Below, piece by piece: positions 1-8,393 of a DNA stretch of 64,000 nucleotides. Each line of letters opens with the position of its first letter. Position 1 is the first letter of the stretch. Below the pieces are notes generated by a model. The model worked only from the letters and a program-made list of their open reading frames with translations, did no database searches and was not told the DNA's origin. This stretch comes from DAOTXR01 sp034435375. GTDB lineage: Bacteria; Chloroflexota; Anaerolineae; Aggregatilineales; UBA3940. A program made the translations under genes and the position numbers. The stretch covers positions 1 to 64,000 of the forward strand of contig DAOTXR010000062.1 of assembly GCA_034435375.1 (NCBI GenBank), written 5' to 3'.

Positions 1-2
1 AA

Positions 3-107
3 CTGCGCGGCATGACCTGGTATCGCAGCACAGCTAATGGCATTTGTAACCTCCGTGCCTTTCGCCTCAACGGCTCTCAACGCTGGCAGGCGTTCTGGGA
101 TTCTTGA
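3..107 (+). CDS. C-terminal end of a truncated CDS
   Basis: The window opens inside an open frame that runs from base 3 to a TGA at 105-107 and encodes the last 34 residues of a protein ending in W-Q-A-F-W-D-S. The segment is rich in Trp, Arg and Asn and holds no diagnostic motif. The tail is vaguely like the end of a histidine-phosphatase-type protein, but that is only an impression. No function is assigned. It is followed by an 80-base gap and then tRNA-Pro on the same strand. Confidence 0.45.
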   Translation: MRGMTWYRSTANGICNLRAFRLNGSQRWQAFWDS

Positions 108-147
108 TTTCCCATAAATTGTCCTGCTACCCAGCCCGAGGACCTTT

Positions 148-176
148 TTGCAGTCACGTCGGGCGTATGGTACACT
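148..176 (+). promoter_or_regulatory. sigma70-type promoter of tRNA-Pro
   Basis: TTGCAG at 148-153, a 17-base spacer and TACACT at 171-176 place transcription start only a few bases before the tRNA at 187. The same -35 sequence occurs in front of tRNA-Leu and before the gene at 26190, which supports it as a real element of this genome. Confidence 0.6.
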
Positions 177-186
177 AATGTTCATG

Positions 187-261
187 CGGGGCGTGGCGCA
201 GTTTGGCTAGCGCGCTACAATGGGGTTGTAGAGGCCGACGGTTCAAATCCGTCCGCCCCGA
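187..261 (+). tRNA. tRNA-Pro (anticodon GGG)
   Basis: A full cloverleaf can be drawn: acceptor CGGGGCG/CGCCCCG (187-193 with 254-260), D stem GCGC/GCGC (196-199 with 210-213), anticodon stem CTACA/TGTAG (215-219 with 227-231) around the loop ATGGGGT, and T stem GACGG/CCGTC with TTCAAAT loop. The anticodon at 222-224 is GGG, so proline. The discriminator is A261 and CCA is not encoded. The C1:G72 pair is typical of proline tRNAs. Confidence 0.95.
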
Positions 262-269
262 CTGCGCAA

Positions 270-306
270 ACGAAGGCCCACCTGTGTGGTGGGCCTTCGT
301 CTTTTC
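270..306 (+). terminator. Rho-independent terminator of tRNA-Pro
   Basis: A 13-bp perfect stem (270-282 with 288-300) and a 5-base loop are followed by CTTTTC. It ends the tRNA transcript. On the other strand it lies just downstream of the SCP2 gene and could stop that transcript too, though the T run there is only three bases. Confidence 0.85.
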
Positions 307-327
307 CCCTCGCTAGCTGGCAGCACG

Positions 328-648
328 TCACGTCAGCAGGCTTTGTAACTTCATCGCCAGTGACATATTGCCATCGATTTTGACTCTGCCAGCCATAAAA
401 GCGCTGACCGGGCTAAGCTCGCCATTGACCATTGCGATCATATCCGCATCAGAGCAAGTGAGGGTCATGGCGGGCGAGTCGGCGGAGCCTGGGGTGATCG
501 ACAGTTCGTTGTTCTTAATAGTCGCTATCCACTGTCCACCACCATCACCAGTGATATTGAACTGGAGGACTGCGTCACCCGCTCCCCAGGCGGAGGGATC
601 AAAGCGGTCTGCCATCTGGGCAAATACCTCGCTCACACTGTCAGCCAT
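328..648 (-). CDS. SCP2 sterol-binding domain protein
   Basis: This 106-residue protein is a stand-alone SCP2 domain, a small alpha/beta fold with a hydrophobic tunnel that binds lipids or acyl groups. The recognisable features are the F-N-I-T-G-D-G-G-G-Q-W strand near residues 30-40, a D-x-x-M-I-A-M-V-N-G-E-L stretch near 70, and the closing F-M-A-G-R-V-K-I-D-G-N-M-S-L-A-M-K-L segment, which is the family hallmark. There is no signal peptide, so it should be cytoplasmic. A promoter lies upstream at 734-764 and a terminator just downstream. It is monocistronic and divergent from the lipoprotein gene at 782. The ligand cannot be read from sequence. Confidence 0.85.
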   Translation of the reverse strand: MADSVSEVFAQMADRFDPSAWGAGDAVLQFNITGDGGGQWIATIKNNELSITPGSADSPAMTLTCSDADMIAMVNGELSPVSAFMAGRVKIDGNMSLAMKLQSLLT

Positions 649-733
649 GCTTTTGTGCTCCTTATTTGAGTGGACTAGGTTGCTTCAGCCAAAGGACTGA
701 GCCAGGAAGGGGCGTTGAAGACATCCCAAGCCT

Positions 734-764
734 ATTATACAATTAGATTCGGCTTCGTTGTCAA
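734..764 (-). promoter_or_regulatory. promoter of the SCP2 gene
   Basis: Read on the minus strand, a consensus TTGACA (759-764) and a consensus TATAAT (734-739) are separated by 19 bases, a long spacer. The expected 5' leader is about 80 bases. Confidence 0.5.
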
Positions 765-781
765 AGTGAAAGAAGGCTATT

Positions 782-2194
782 TTGCCCCATCGGAATCGCC
801 GACCTATACGCTGGCATAAGCTAACGAGGTTGGTTTTACTGGCCGCACTCTGCCTAAATGCCCTGGCTTGCACTGCGCTGATTCTCCCCAGAGAAGATAA
901 CAACCTCGTCGAGACAACCGAAGGGACTGCGGAGAGTGCCGTGCCTGGCGCACCCATTGCCAGCCTCCCTTCGGCTGGTCGCCTCGTTGTGACAGGAGTG
1001 GACGGCAACCTTTACCTTCTAAGGGCCGGCTTTGATCCTGTGGCGCTGACCAATGACGCCATTCCACTGGAGAGCGGCCTCAGCGGACGTGTGTACCTGC
1101 ACCCGACCTGGTCATCGAATGGCTGGCTATCCTACGTGCTGGCTGAGTCGCTGCCGGAGCAAGGAGCACGGCTGGAAGTGATAGCTCTACGTCCCGGTGA
1201 GGGTGATCCCACCACGATCCTCACGACTACAAGCAGCAATTACATCTATGGCTACTGGTCGCCAGCCCCTTGCCCGGCTAGTCCAACCTGTGGCCGCCTC
1301 GCATTTCTGATGAACGACAACGACGGCTTCTCGCTGCACGTGGCCGAAATCAGCAATGGCCCTTCTCCCCAAGTTAGTGAGTGGGTGGCAGGGCGATCCT
1401 CACCGTTCTACTTTTCATGGGCGCCTGACGGTACAACTATGCTGTGGCACCGTGACAGCACTATTCTTTCAATCTACGATGTAGGAAGTGCCCACGAAAC
1501 GCTGCTGCCTGACATCCCAGGATCATTCCAGGCTCCAGCCTGGTCACCGGTTGACATGCAATGGGTGTTTGCACGAGATGAGGATGGCTTCAACCGGATG
1601 ACGCTTGCTGTCGGTGAGACACGGATTGATCTGGGCCTGCCCATCGGCGGTCCGGCGTTCTTTAATTGGTCTCCTGACGGCAAGCAGATTGCCTACACCT
1701 ACGGCGATTATCCTCTGACACCGATGACCGTCATCAACGCCGACGGAAGCGAAGGCCGGGTTTTGGCCGGTGTCGAAAACGTGGTTGCGGCCTTTTGGTC
1801 GCCAGATAGCACACGGCTGGCAGTCGTGGCGCTAGAAGAGTATACTCCCCCCCTACCCCAGGCAACTTCCTCAGAGCTGCGAGCACGGCCTGTCACGCAA
1901 GAGGAGGGACCAGACTATGTCTTCACATGGTCGGTGATCCACGTAGCCAGCGGCAGAGTTGAACGGTTTGCAGAGTTTTTGCCCACGCCTGAACAGTTTT
2001 ACATTTTCCAGTTCTTCGATCAGTATGCCCAGAGCCATCAGCTATGGTCACCTGATGGGCAGTTTGTTGCTTATGCTGAACAGCCCATGGATGGCAGCGA
2101 TCCGATCATTCGATTAATCGATACATACGACCCCGATCGAGAACCCCTCAGGCTGATGCTAGGCCGTCAGGCGATCTTCTCATTTGACGAGTGA
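782..2194 (+). CDS. WD40-like/TolB-like beta-propeller lipoprotein
   Basis: This 470-residue protein begins with a basic segment and a hydrophobic stretch ending L-N-A-L-A-C near residue 30, which looks like a lipoprotein signal with a slightly atypical lipobox. The rest carries repeated W-S-P-D-G or W-S-x-D-x-x-x-A-Y/V-V motifs (W-A-P-D-G, W-S-P-D-G-K-Q-I-A-Y, W-S-P-D-S-T-R-L-A-V, W-S-P-D-G-Q-F-V-A-Y), the PD40/TolB propeller signature. It is probably a surface-anchored beta-propeller, of unknown binding role. The start is TTG, chosen because AGAAGG at 771-776 sits six bases upstream and no better start precedes the signal peptide. Confidence 0.75.
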   Translation: MPHRNRRPIRWHKLTRLVLLAALCLNALACTALILPREDNNLVETTEGTAESAVPGAPIASLPSAGRLVVTGVDGNLYLLRAGFDPVALTNDAIPLESGLSGRVYLHPTWSSNGWLSYVLAESLPEQGARLEVIALRPGEGDPTTILTTTSSNYIYGYWSPAPCPASPTCGRLAFLMNDNDGFSLHVAEISNGPSPQVSEWVAGRSSPFYFSWAPDGTTMLWHRDSTILSIYDVGSAHETLLPDIPGSFQAPAWSPVDMQWVFARDEDGFNRMTLAVGETRIDLGLPIGGPAFFNWSPDGKQIAYTYGDYPLTPMTVINADGSEGRVLAGVENVVAAFWSPDSTRLAVVALEEYTPPLPQATSSELRARPVTQEEGPDYVFTWSVIHVASGRVERFAEFLPTPEQFYIFQFFDQYAQSHQLWSPDGQFVAYAEQPMDGSDPIIRLIDTYDPDREPLRLMLGRQAIFSFDE

Positions 2195-2219
2195 CAGGAA
2201 TTCGCCAATAAAACGCAGG

Positions 2220-2248
2220 TTGGCAGCCAGCAACCCAGATGGTATAGT
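2220..2248 (+). promoter_or_regulatory. promoter before the Nudix gene
   Basis: TTGGCA at 2220-2225, a 17-base spacer and TATAGT at 2243-2248 lie 50 bases before the Nudix gene. Each hexamer matches five of six consensus bases. Confidence 0.6.
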
Positions 2249-2300
2249 CTGAAAGCGCCTGACAGAGGGTCGCAGAACGCCTGTTCCGTTCAAGGAGAGG

Positions 2301-2807
2301 GTGAACATCACGCCGATGGGCATGAAGCGTCACATAGCGAGACTGGTGCAACGAATGCCCTGGCTGGCTGCGATCATGGTTGCGCTGTTTCGCCAGACGC
2401 GGCCCCGATTCACATGCGGAACCGTGGGTGTCGTTCTAAATGGCAAAGGCGAGGTTCTGCTTGTCGAGCATGTGTTTCACCCGAAATACCCTTGGGGACT
2501 GCCCGGAGGCTGGATGGATCGAAACGAAGCCCCCGATCAGACATTAAGGCGCGAATGTCGCGAGGAGCTGGGGATGAACGTCACCGTCCTGGAGCCGCTT
2601 GTAATCCGAGTCGGCATCTACCAGCCTGGACACCTCGATATCGCATACCTTTGCCAGGCTGAAAGTGACGTGATGAATCTGAGCGACGAACTGATGGATT
2701 ACCGCTGGGTAAGCTTCGATGCGCTGCCGACACTGATGCCGTTCCACCAAGAAGCCGTCGCAGCTGCCAAAGCCCGGTGGTTGAACAAGGATGCAGTGAG
2801 ATGCTGA
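2301..2807 (+). CDS. Nudix hydrolase
   Basis: This 168-residue protein has a complete Nudix box, G-x5-E-x7-R-E-C-R-E-E-L-G-M, near residues 69-91. It therefore probably hydrolyses a nucleoside diphosphate linked to some other moiety, using Mg2+ held by the box glutamates. The core strand G-V-V-L-N-G-K-G-E-V-L-L-V-E precedes the box as usual. The first 35 residues are basic and hydrophobic and form an N-terminal extension. The start is uncertain: GTG at 2301 is only three bases after AAGGAG, and ATG at 2316 or 2322 is also possible. Its stop overlaps the next gene's start, so the two are probably co-transcribed. Substrate unknown. Confidence 0.85.
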   Translation: MNITPMGMKRHIARLVQRMPWLAAIMVALFRQTRPRFTCGTVGVVLNGKGEVLLVEHVFHPKYPWGLPGGWMDRNEAPDQTLRRECREELGMNVTVLEPLVIRVGIYQPGHLDIAYLCQAESDVMNLSDELMDYRWVSFDALPTLMPFHQEAVAAAKARWLNKDAVRC

Positions 2808-4366
2808 ACCCACGAAATGTCAACCGTCAAGGAGGATTTCCATTACTGGAGGTACTTGGACTGACGATGATCCTGATCGCGACGGTGCTCTTCGTCACGC
2901 AATTAAGCGCCTTCAGCCAGGAACGTCAGCGGATGCCCCAAGGCTTGCGACTTGGAGGTGTGCCCGTCAGTGGGCTGACACGCGAAGGGGCGAAGGCCAT
3001 GGTCGAACAGACCTACGGAGCACCCATCACCGTCATGTACCGCGATCAGGAAATTCGTCTTAGCCCAAGCCAGGTAGGTTTTCGTGTCAACTCAGATGCG
3101 ATGCTGTCACGCGCGGATGAGTTGCGCACCGAAGGTACTTTCTGGTCTGGTTTCTGGGACTATCTGTGGCGTCGTCCTGAGCGTGCATCCGAGGTGGAAC
3201 TCGACGCAGAATACTCGCCAGAACTGCTCAAGGCGTGGCTGGCAGATATCGCCGCTCGTTACGACCGTCCGCCGCAGGCGGCCGTAGCAGAGTTGGACAC
3301 CATGTCATTTCAAACGGGCATGGCAGGTTATGTGCTGGATCAGGAGCAGTCATTCCAGCTAATCGACTCAGCACTTAAGAGACCGGTCAACCGGACTGTG
3401 AACCTAGTAGTCGGGGGGCAGGACGCGCCACGTCCTGACATGGAGACACTCCAGGAGCTATTCATCGAGTACCTGGTTAGCCAGGAATTTTCTGGCGCGG
3501 TCTCGATATACGCCATCGATCTAGAACATGGGGACCACCTTCACTTCGAGCTGGACCTGCGGCAGCCTGACAACCCTATTATGCTCAACTGCGAAATCGC
3601 TTACTCAGCCCTGAGCACGATGAAGATCCCCATCATGGTCGATTACTTCCGTTACCTGGATTGGGAACCGTTTCCCTACGAATACGATATGGTTCAGGCA
3701 ACCATGACACTCTCTAGCAACCTGAACGCTAACTTTATGCTACGAGACATTGGTGGAGGTGACGCCAAAGAAGGAACACGGATTGTTTCAGACTCCATGC
3801 ACTACTTGGGCCTCACCAACACGTTCATCGTAGCCCCCTACGATGACGAGGATCCACCGCGCTATTCCTACGACACGCCCGCTTGGCAGGCCGCACGCGA
3901 AGGCGCTTGCATCAATACACTGCCGGACTACGCCATGCAGACCACCGTCACCGACCTCGCATTGCTGCTTGACATGATCTACCAGTGTGCAGCGTTCAAT
4001 GGGGGTGGGCTGATGGCCGCCTATCCGGGCGAGTTCACCCAGCGCGAGTGCCAGACAATGCTGGACGTGATGTCGCAAAACGAGGAGGGCCGTCTCATCT
4101 TGTCAGGAGTGCCAGAGAGCGTGCCTGTCGCTCATAAGCACGGTTACACCACCGACACCATGGGAGATGCAGGTATCGTGTTCAGCCCTGGCGGCGACTA
4201 TGCTCTGGTGATCTTCATCTGGGCTGACGTGGAGTGGCTGAGCGCCAATGTGGCCTTCCCGATTATGGAAGGTATTTCCGTTGCAACCTTCAATTACTTC
4301 AACCCGGATCTCGTCAATGAGCCTCGGCGCGGGATGCCGGATTTCGTCAACTCATCTAACCCATAG
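2801..4366 (+). CDS. PG-binding/beta-lactamase-like serine hydrolase
   Basis: This 521-residue protein has one N-terminal membrane segment (about residues 15-35), a YoaR/VanW-type putative peptidoglycan-binding domain (G-V-P-V-S-G-L-T-x-x-E-A to V-G-F-R-V-N, about 45-130), and a C-terminal class A beta-lactamase-like domain. S-T-M-K supplies the nucleophile (Ser near 272) and general base. A later S-S-N fits the SxN position, and K-H-G replaces the usual K-T-G before D-A-G-I-V. I start it at ATG 2801, where AAGGA at 2787-2791 is well placed and the start overlaps the Nudix stop by 7 bases. An upstream GTG at 2777 is possible. It probably faces the cell wall. Carboxypeptidase or esterase activity is as likely as beta-lactamase activity. 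Confidence 0.8.
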   Translation: MLNPRNVNRQGGFPLLEVLGLTMILIATVLFVTQLSAFSQERQRMPQGLRLGGVPVSGLTREGAKAMVEQTYGAPITVMYRDQEIRLSPSQVGFRVNSDAMLSRADELRTEGTFWSGFWDYLWRRPERASEVELDAEYSPELLKAWLADIAARYDRPPQAAVAELDTMSFQTGMAGYVLDQEQSFQLIDSALKRPVNRTVNLVVGGQDAPRPDMETLQELFIEYLVSQEFSGAVSIYAIDLEHGDHLHFELDLRQPDNPIMLNCEIAYSALSTMKIPIMVDYFRYLDWEPFPYEYDMVQATMTLSSNLNANFMLRDIGGGDAKEGTRIVSDSMHYLGLTNTFIVAPYDDEDPPRYSYDTPAWQAAREGACINTLPDYAMQTTVTDLALLLDMIYQCAAFNGGGLMAAYPGEFTQRECQTMLDVMSQNEEGRLILSGVPESVPVAHKHGYTTDTMGDAGIVFSPGGDYALVIFIWADVEWLSANVAFPIMEGISVATFNYFNPDLVNEPRRGMPDFVNSSNP

Positions 4367-4395
4367 CCTAACACACTACGAAGCAACCACATCCC

Positions 4396-4431
4396 TCCGG
4401 GGCAGTTGGTCATCAAACTGCCCCGGACTTT
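4396..4431. terminator. bidirectional terminator between convergent genes
   Basis: A 12-bp perfect inverted repeat (4396-4407 with 4416-4427) with an 8-base loop is followed by CTTTG. It lies between the beta-lactamase-like gene (+) and the PP2C gene (-), whose stops are 66 bases apart. Confidence 0.75.
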
Positions 4432-4432
4432 G

Positions 4433-7400
4433 CTATAGCTCTTCGCGCTTGAGCATCCATATAGTCAGGTCATCGCTTTGAGGCGCTCCGCCAACAAAAT
4501 CTCTGATCGCCTGAAGCACACCATCGACCATTTCCTGCGCACTCAAGCCACTCATGCTCCGCAAAACCTCCACGAAGCGCTCGATCCCCCACTGGGTGTA
4601 ATCTGCCTGCATGGCCTCTGTCACACCATCAGTGTAGGTCACCAATACATCACCGGGTTCCAACACGATCTGTTGCTCCTCAAGTTGGATCGTGGGAATC
4701 ACCCCCAAGGCTATGCCCCGAGTATGCAACCTGACAACCTGCCCAGCCCTGCGCACTAAGAGAGCATCGTCGTGACCACCACTAGCGTATGTCACTTCTC
4801 CAGTCTGAGGATTCCACACGGCATAGAACACCGTGACGAACAGGTCAGTCCGAGCATCATTGAAAAGCAGTTCATTGACTCTCACAAGAGTGGCAGCCGG
4901 CGACTGACGGCTGATCGCTGCTGCACGCAGGAGCGTGCGCGACACGGCCATGAAAAGCGCCGCCGGCATCCCCTTGTCGGCCACATCGGCGATGACCAAT
5001 CCCCACAGACCTTGAGGGAGCGGGATGAAGTCGTAAAAGTCGCCGCTAATCTGACGAGCCGCCTGCCAGGCAGCAGAGAGCTGCCAACCGGGAAGTTGCG
5101 GCGGGCGATCCGGCATGAAACTGGCCTGGATGCCACGCGCAACCTCCAGCTCCTGCTCTAACCGTTCTCGCTCGACCGCGCTGGCCTGGAGACTAGCAGC
5201 CTCTAACACCACAGCCGCCTGATGGGCAACGCCAGTGAGTATGCCAAGCAGCCGCGGGTGAATGCTATGCCGTGGATCGTCCACGACCAACAGGCCGACC
5301 AATCCGCGCTTGGCCCGCAAGGGGAAACACAAGATCGCCGAGGCAGGAAGCAACGCAGATAGCAGGGGTGGCACGGGGAGTTGATAACCGACACCTGCTC
5401 CTAAGGGCCGATCCGCCACACTGAGCAGATCAAGGAGCGGATGACTCTCGGCCGGCAAAGGTTCTGAAGTGGCGGCGGAGAACCGCTCACGCGATATACC
5501 ATATTGCGCCGCCAGATAGTAGGCACACTCGTCAGAAGACCAGCGCAAGATCAGACAACGACTGACACCGGACAACAGAGCCGTGAGACGAGCAATGGTC
5601 TCCAACGCCTCATCCAGGTCGGTCTGCGCATTGGCTGCCTCAGCTACCTGGAGCAGCGCCGTTGTTACGTAGGCTTCAGCCTGTTGTGCAGCATACAGAC
5701 GCGCGTTGCTAATAGCAATCGAAGCCTGGTTGGCAAACGCCGAGACAATCTCGAAGTCCACACCGCCCGCCAGGATCGAGGTGGGTTGATCACCCACCAA
5801 GAATCCAATCACATCGCCACCGACTACAAGCGGCACCGACAGGAGACGTTGATCGTCCGGAAGACCCAACGTGTCATGATAAACACGGCGGACAGCCTCT
5901 TCCACCTGAACCACATCCCGCACATCCACATTACCCAGCGGAAATCGACGACCAACGTATCCTTCCAAGTCAGGGCCGGAGGTGGAGTAGATGGTGAAGG
6001 CATCACCACTCTCCTCAAAGAGCAGTACCGCTGCCGTGTTTAAGGTCACTATACGACGTAACCCCTTCAGAATCTCAGCCAGTACCTGATCAAGGTCTAG
6101 TTCTGAGGCCAGCGTTGCACTGATCTCGCGCAACGTGTCAGCCAGGTTGCGACGGCGGCGCTCGCTGGCGTATAACACTGCATTGCGCAGCGCCACTGCC
6201 ACTAAGTCGGCTAGCGATTGCATCAGAACCAAGTGCTCTTGCGTGAAGGCATCTGATTCTTCACTCTGAACGTCGATCACACCCAGAATGTGCCCAGCCA
6301 TCTGAATTGGAACGGCCATCTCCGAGCGCGTGTCCTCAACACCAGGACCAGGACGGTAATCCGCTGCTCGCGATACATCACCCACTCGCTCAGGCTGCCC
6401 AGTACGGGCAACCTTGGGAATGAGACCAGGGTCGTCGAGCGCGTAAGATAGCTCTTCAATCAGCCAACGGACACTGTGCGGGCCGGTCCCGGCGCGAAAG
6501 ACAAGCGTGGAGCCAACTCGGATGAAAATATGCACTCGTTCGAAGTCGAACGTCTCAGCAATGAGCTCGACCAGCCGGTCGAGCAGGTCCTCCACATCCA
6601 GCACCGAGACAATAGTCTGACTGGCCTGGACCAGTGCTTCCAGGCGTTGCGCCAGACGATGCTCAGCATCGTAGGTTTGTGCCTGCTCAATGGCAATAGC
6701 GATTTGAGCTGCCAATGTCTCGAGCATCGACACGTCTTCGCTCTTGAAAGCTTCCGTCTGGTCACTCTGTACATCCAGCACACCCAAAACGCGATCCTCA
6801 ACTTTGAGAGGCAGTGATATCTCACTGCGAGTCTCGGGCAGAATGCCAAGATGTTGGTAACGGGGGTCCTTAGCGACATTGTTGGCAAGTGCTGGCTGTC
6901 CCTGGCGCGCCGCCCAGCCGATCATCCCCTGGCCGAACTCGATCTGTGGGGTACGGAACAACGGACTAGTGCTGGCACCAGGCTTAAGCTTCTCACCCTC
7001 AAGCAAGAAGATGCTCACGCAGTAATAGCCAAACGTCTCGCTGACCAGCGTCACGATCTGTTGAAACAGGTCAGGAAGCGGCTGCACCCGCGATACCTGA
7101 GCCGTGACCGTGCCAATCAGCTTTAACTGATCGGCACGGTAGCGGGCATGTTCGTAGAGTTGGGCATTACGAATTGACCAAGCAGCCTGGTTTGCAAGCG
7201 CAGTCAACAGGCGCAGATGCTCGTCGTCAAAGCGATGCGGTTCGTAACTCTGGATTGCCAAGATGCCAATGGTCGAGGTGCCAGCAATGAGCGGCACAAA
7301 CAGGCCAGATCTTGGCGGATTCTCAAGCTCAAACTCAGGAAAGGCAGGCAGCCGATCGCGTTCCGCATCGAAGTCATGCACAAGAAGCGGCTGCCCCGAC

Positions 7401-7753
7401 TGCCGCACCCAGCCCACAATTCCCTGCCGTCCGCCGTCAGGAAAGGATTGTGGTGCTAGGCGATCTCCATCCCGAACCCACACTTTGACATGATAAGCCT
7501 CACCATCAAAAAGGCCCACCTGAAACAGCGAAGTGCTGATGATCTGCCCCACCTGCTCATACAACAGTTCGCACAGGTCGTCGACGTTGAGCTGCGCCCG
7601 CAGAAGCTGGCGACCGATCTCATTGAGAGTAGTCAGTTCCTGAGCAGCCCGACGCGCGCGGCGTTCGCCCAAACGAAAGGCCCGCCACGCAATGCCCACC
7701 GTGACGATAATTGATACAGCCAGCAAAGTGAGCACAAAAGGCGGTTCCTGCAT
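4433..7753 (-). CDS. Multi-GAF SpoIIE/RsbU-type PP2C phosphatase
   Basis: This 1106-residue protein has an N-terminal membrane segment (about residues 5-20), five consecutive GAF-type sensor domains (about 35-200, 205-360, 370-530, 535-690 and 700-855) joined by short helices, and a C-terminal SpoIIE/PP2C domain (about 870-1100). The phosphatase metal-binding residues are intact in G-D-F-Y-D, D-V-A-D-K-G, T-D-G-V-T-E-A and S-D-D-L-T-I. Such enzymes dephosphorylate STAS anti-sigma antagonists. The neighbouring genes encode two HATPase anti-sigma-type kinases and STAS domains, so this is the probable signal-input phosphatase of a partner-switching module. No GAF ligand can be predicted. Confidence 0.93.
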   Translation of the reverse strand: MQEPPFVLTLLAVSIIVTVGIAWRAFRLGERRARRAAQELTTLNEIGRQLLRAQLNVDDLCELLYEQVGQIISTSLFQVGLFDGEAYHVKVWVRDGDRLAPQSFPDGGRQGIVGWVRQSGQPLLVHDFDAERDRLPAFPEFELENPPRSGLFVPLIAGTSTIGILAIQSYEPHRFDDEHLRLLTALANQAAWSIRNAQLYEHARYRADQLKLIGTVTAQVSRVQPLPDLFQQIVTLVSETFGYYCVSIFLLEGEKLKPGASTSPLFRTPQIEFGQGMIGWAARQGQPALANNVAKDPRYQHLGILPETRSEISLPLKVEDRVLGVLDVQSDQTEAFKSEDVSMLETLAAQIAIAIEQAQTYDAEHRLAQRLEALVQASQTIVSVLDVEDLLDRLVELIAETFDFERVHIFIRVGSTLVFRAGTGPHSVRWLIEELSYALDDPGLIPKVARTGQPERVGDVSRAADYRPGPGVEDTRSEMAVPIQMAGHILGVIDVQSEESDAFTQEHLVLMQSLADLVAVALRNAVLYASERRRRNLADTLREISATLASELDLDQVLAEILKGLRRIVTLNTAAVLLFEESGDAFTIYSTSGPDLEGYVGRRFPLGNVDVRDVVQVEEAVRRVYHDTLGLPDDQRLLSVPLVVGGDVIGFLVGDQPTSILAGGVDFEIVSAFANQASIAISNARLYAAQQAEAYVTTALLQVAEAANAQTDLDEALETIARLTALLSGVSRCLILRWSSDECAYYLAAQYGISRERFSAATSEPLPAESHPLLDLLSVADRPLGAGVGYQLPVPPLLSALLPASAILCFPLRAKRGLVGLLVVDDPRHSIHPRLLGILTGVAHQAAVVLEAASLQASAVERERLEQELEVARGIQASFMPDRPPQLPGWQLSAAWQAARQISGDFYDFIPLPQGLWGLVIADVADKGMPAALFMAVSRTLLRAAAISRQSPAATLVRVNELLFNDARTDLFVTVFYAVWNPQTGEVTYASGGHDDALLVRRAGQVVRLHTRGIALGVIPTIQLEEQQIVLEPGDVLVTYTDGVTEAMQADYTQWGIERFVEVLRSMSGLSAQEMVDGVLQAIRDFVGGAPQSDDLTIWMLKREEL

Positions 7754-7809
7754 TACACATCACGTCCTGCCGTCGGGAGGAACAGCGGGGATGCCGGGTC
7801 AGCCAGAAA

Positions 7810-8361
7810 TCAGCCCACCGAGCGGCGCTTGACCAGGATGAGCCGATTGCCGCGCGGACCGGGAGTATAATGCACTTCGTCCATACAAGCACGCATCAGG
7901 TAAAGCCCCAGACCGCCAGGCTCTATCTCGTCTAGCGAGCGCCCAAGCTGGGGAGTCTCAACCTCTTTTGGGTCGTAAGGCAGGCCAAAGTCAGTCAGGT
8001 GGATCTCGCACACACCACGATTTACCCAGATGCGTGCCTCGATTTCACCTTCGGGGTCGTGTGCGTAGGAGTGGCGGATAATGTTGGTGATAGCCTCATC
8101 CAGTGCAAGCCGACAGGAGAAAGCAGCCTGCTCATCAAGCTGGGCATCCCGTACATACTCGTCGACCAGGTAAGCCAGCGCCCGAATGCTCTCGAAACGA
8201 GCTGGAAAGCGCAGCACCAACGACTGTCTGCGCACCAACCACGCTGCCACCACCAACAGCAATGTCAGCACGCCTACAGAGACGAGCGACAGCAACGACA
8301 GGCTATCGGCGAGAGCACTGTGCCCCCCCAAGCTCAACATCTCCTCCACATCTGTAGACAT
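7810..8361 (-). CDS. Membrane-anchored anti-sigma-type HATPase (RsbW-like)
   Basis: This 183-residue protein has an N-terminal membrane helix (about residues 21-43) and a GHKL ATPase domain (about 50-180). The N box E-A-I-T-N-I-I-R-H (Glu89, Asn93), the G1 box D-F-G-L-P-Y-D (Asp124) and the G2 box G-G-L-G-L-Y-L (149-155) are all present, so it should bind ATP and act as a serine kinase of a STAS partner. The membrane anchor is not typical of SpoIIAB/RsbW. It lies 56 bases upstream of the PP2C gene and 32 bases downstream of the HATPase-STAS gene, all on one strand, which suggests one operon. Confidence 0.88.
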   Translation of the reverse strand: MSTDVEEMLSLGGHSALADSLSLLSLVSVGVLTLLLVVAAWLVRRQSLVLRFPARFESIRALAYLVDEYVRDAQLDEQAAFSCRLALDEAITNIIRHSYAHDPEGEIEARIWVNRGVCEIHLTDFGLPYDPKEVETPQLGRSLDEIEPGGLGLYLMRACMDEVHYTPGPRGNRLILVKRRSVG

Positions 8362-8393
8362 ACCTCAGCCCACCGAGACAACCCTGGCACCTC

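Noticed and set aside
5504..6043. 179-residue open frame on the plus strand
   Set aside because: It lies antisense within the PP2C gene and shows no homology pattern or start signals.
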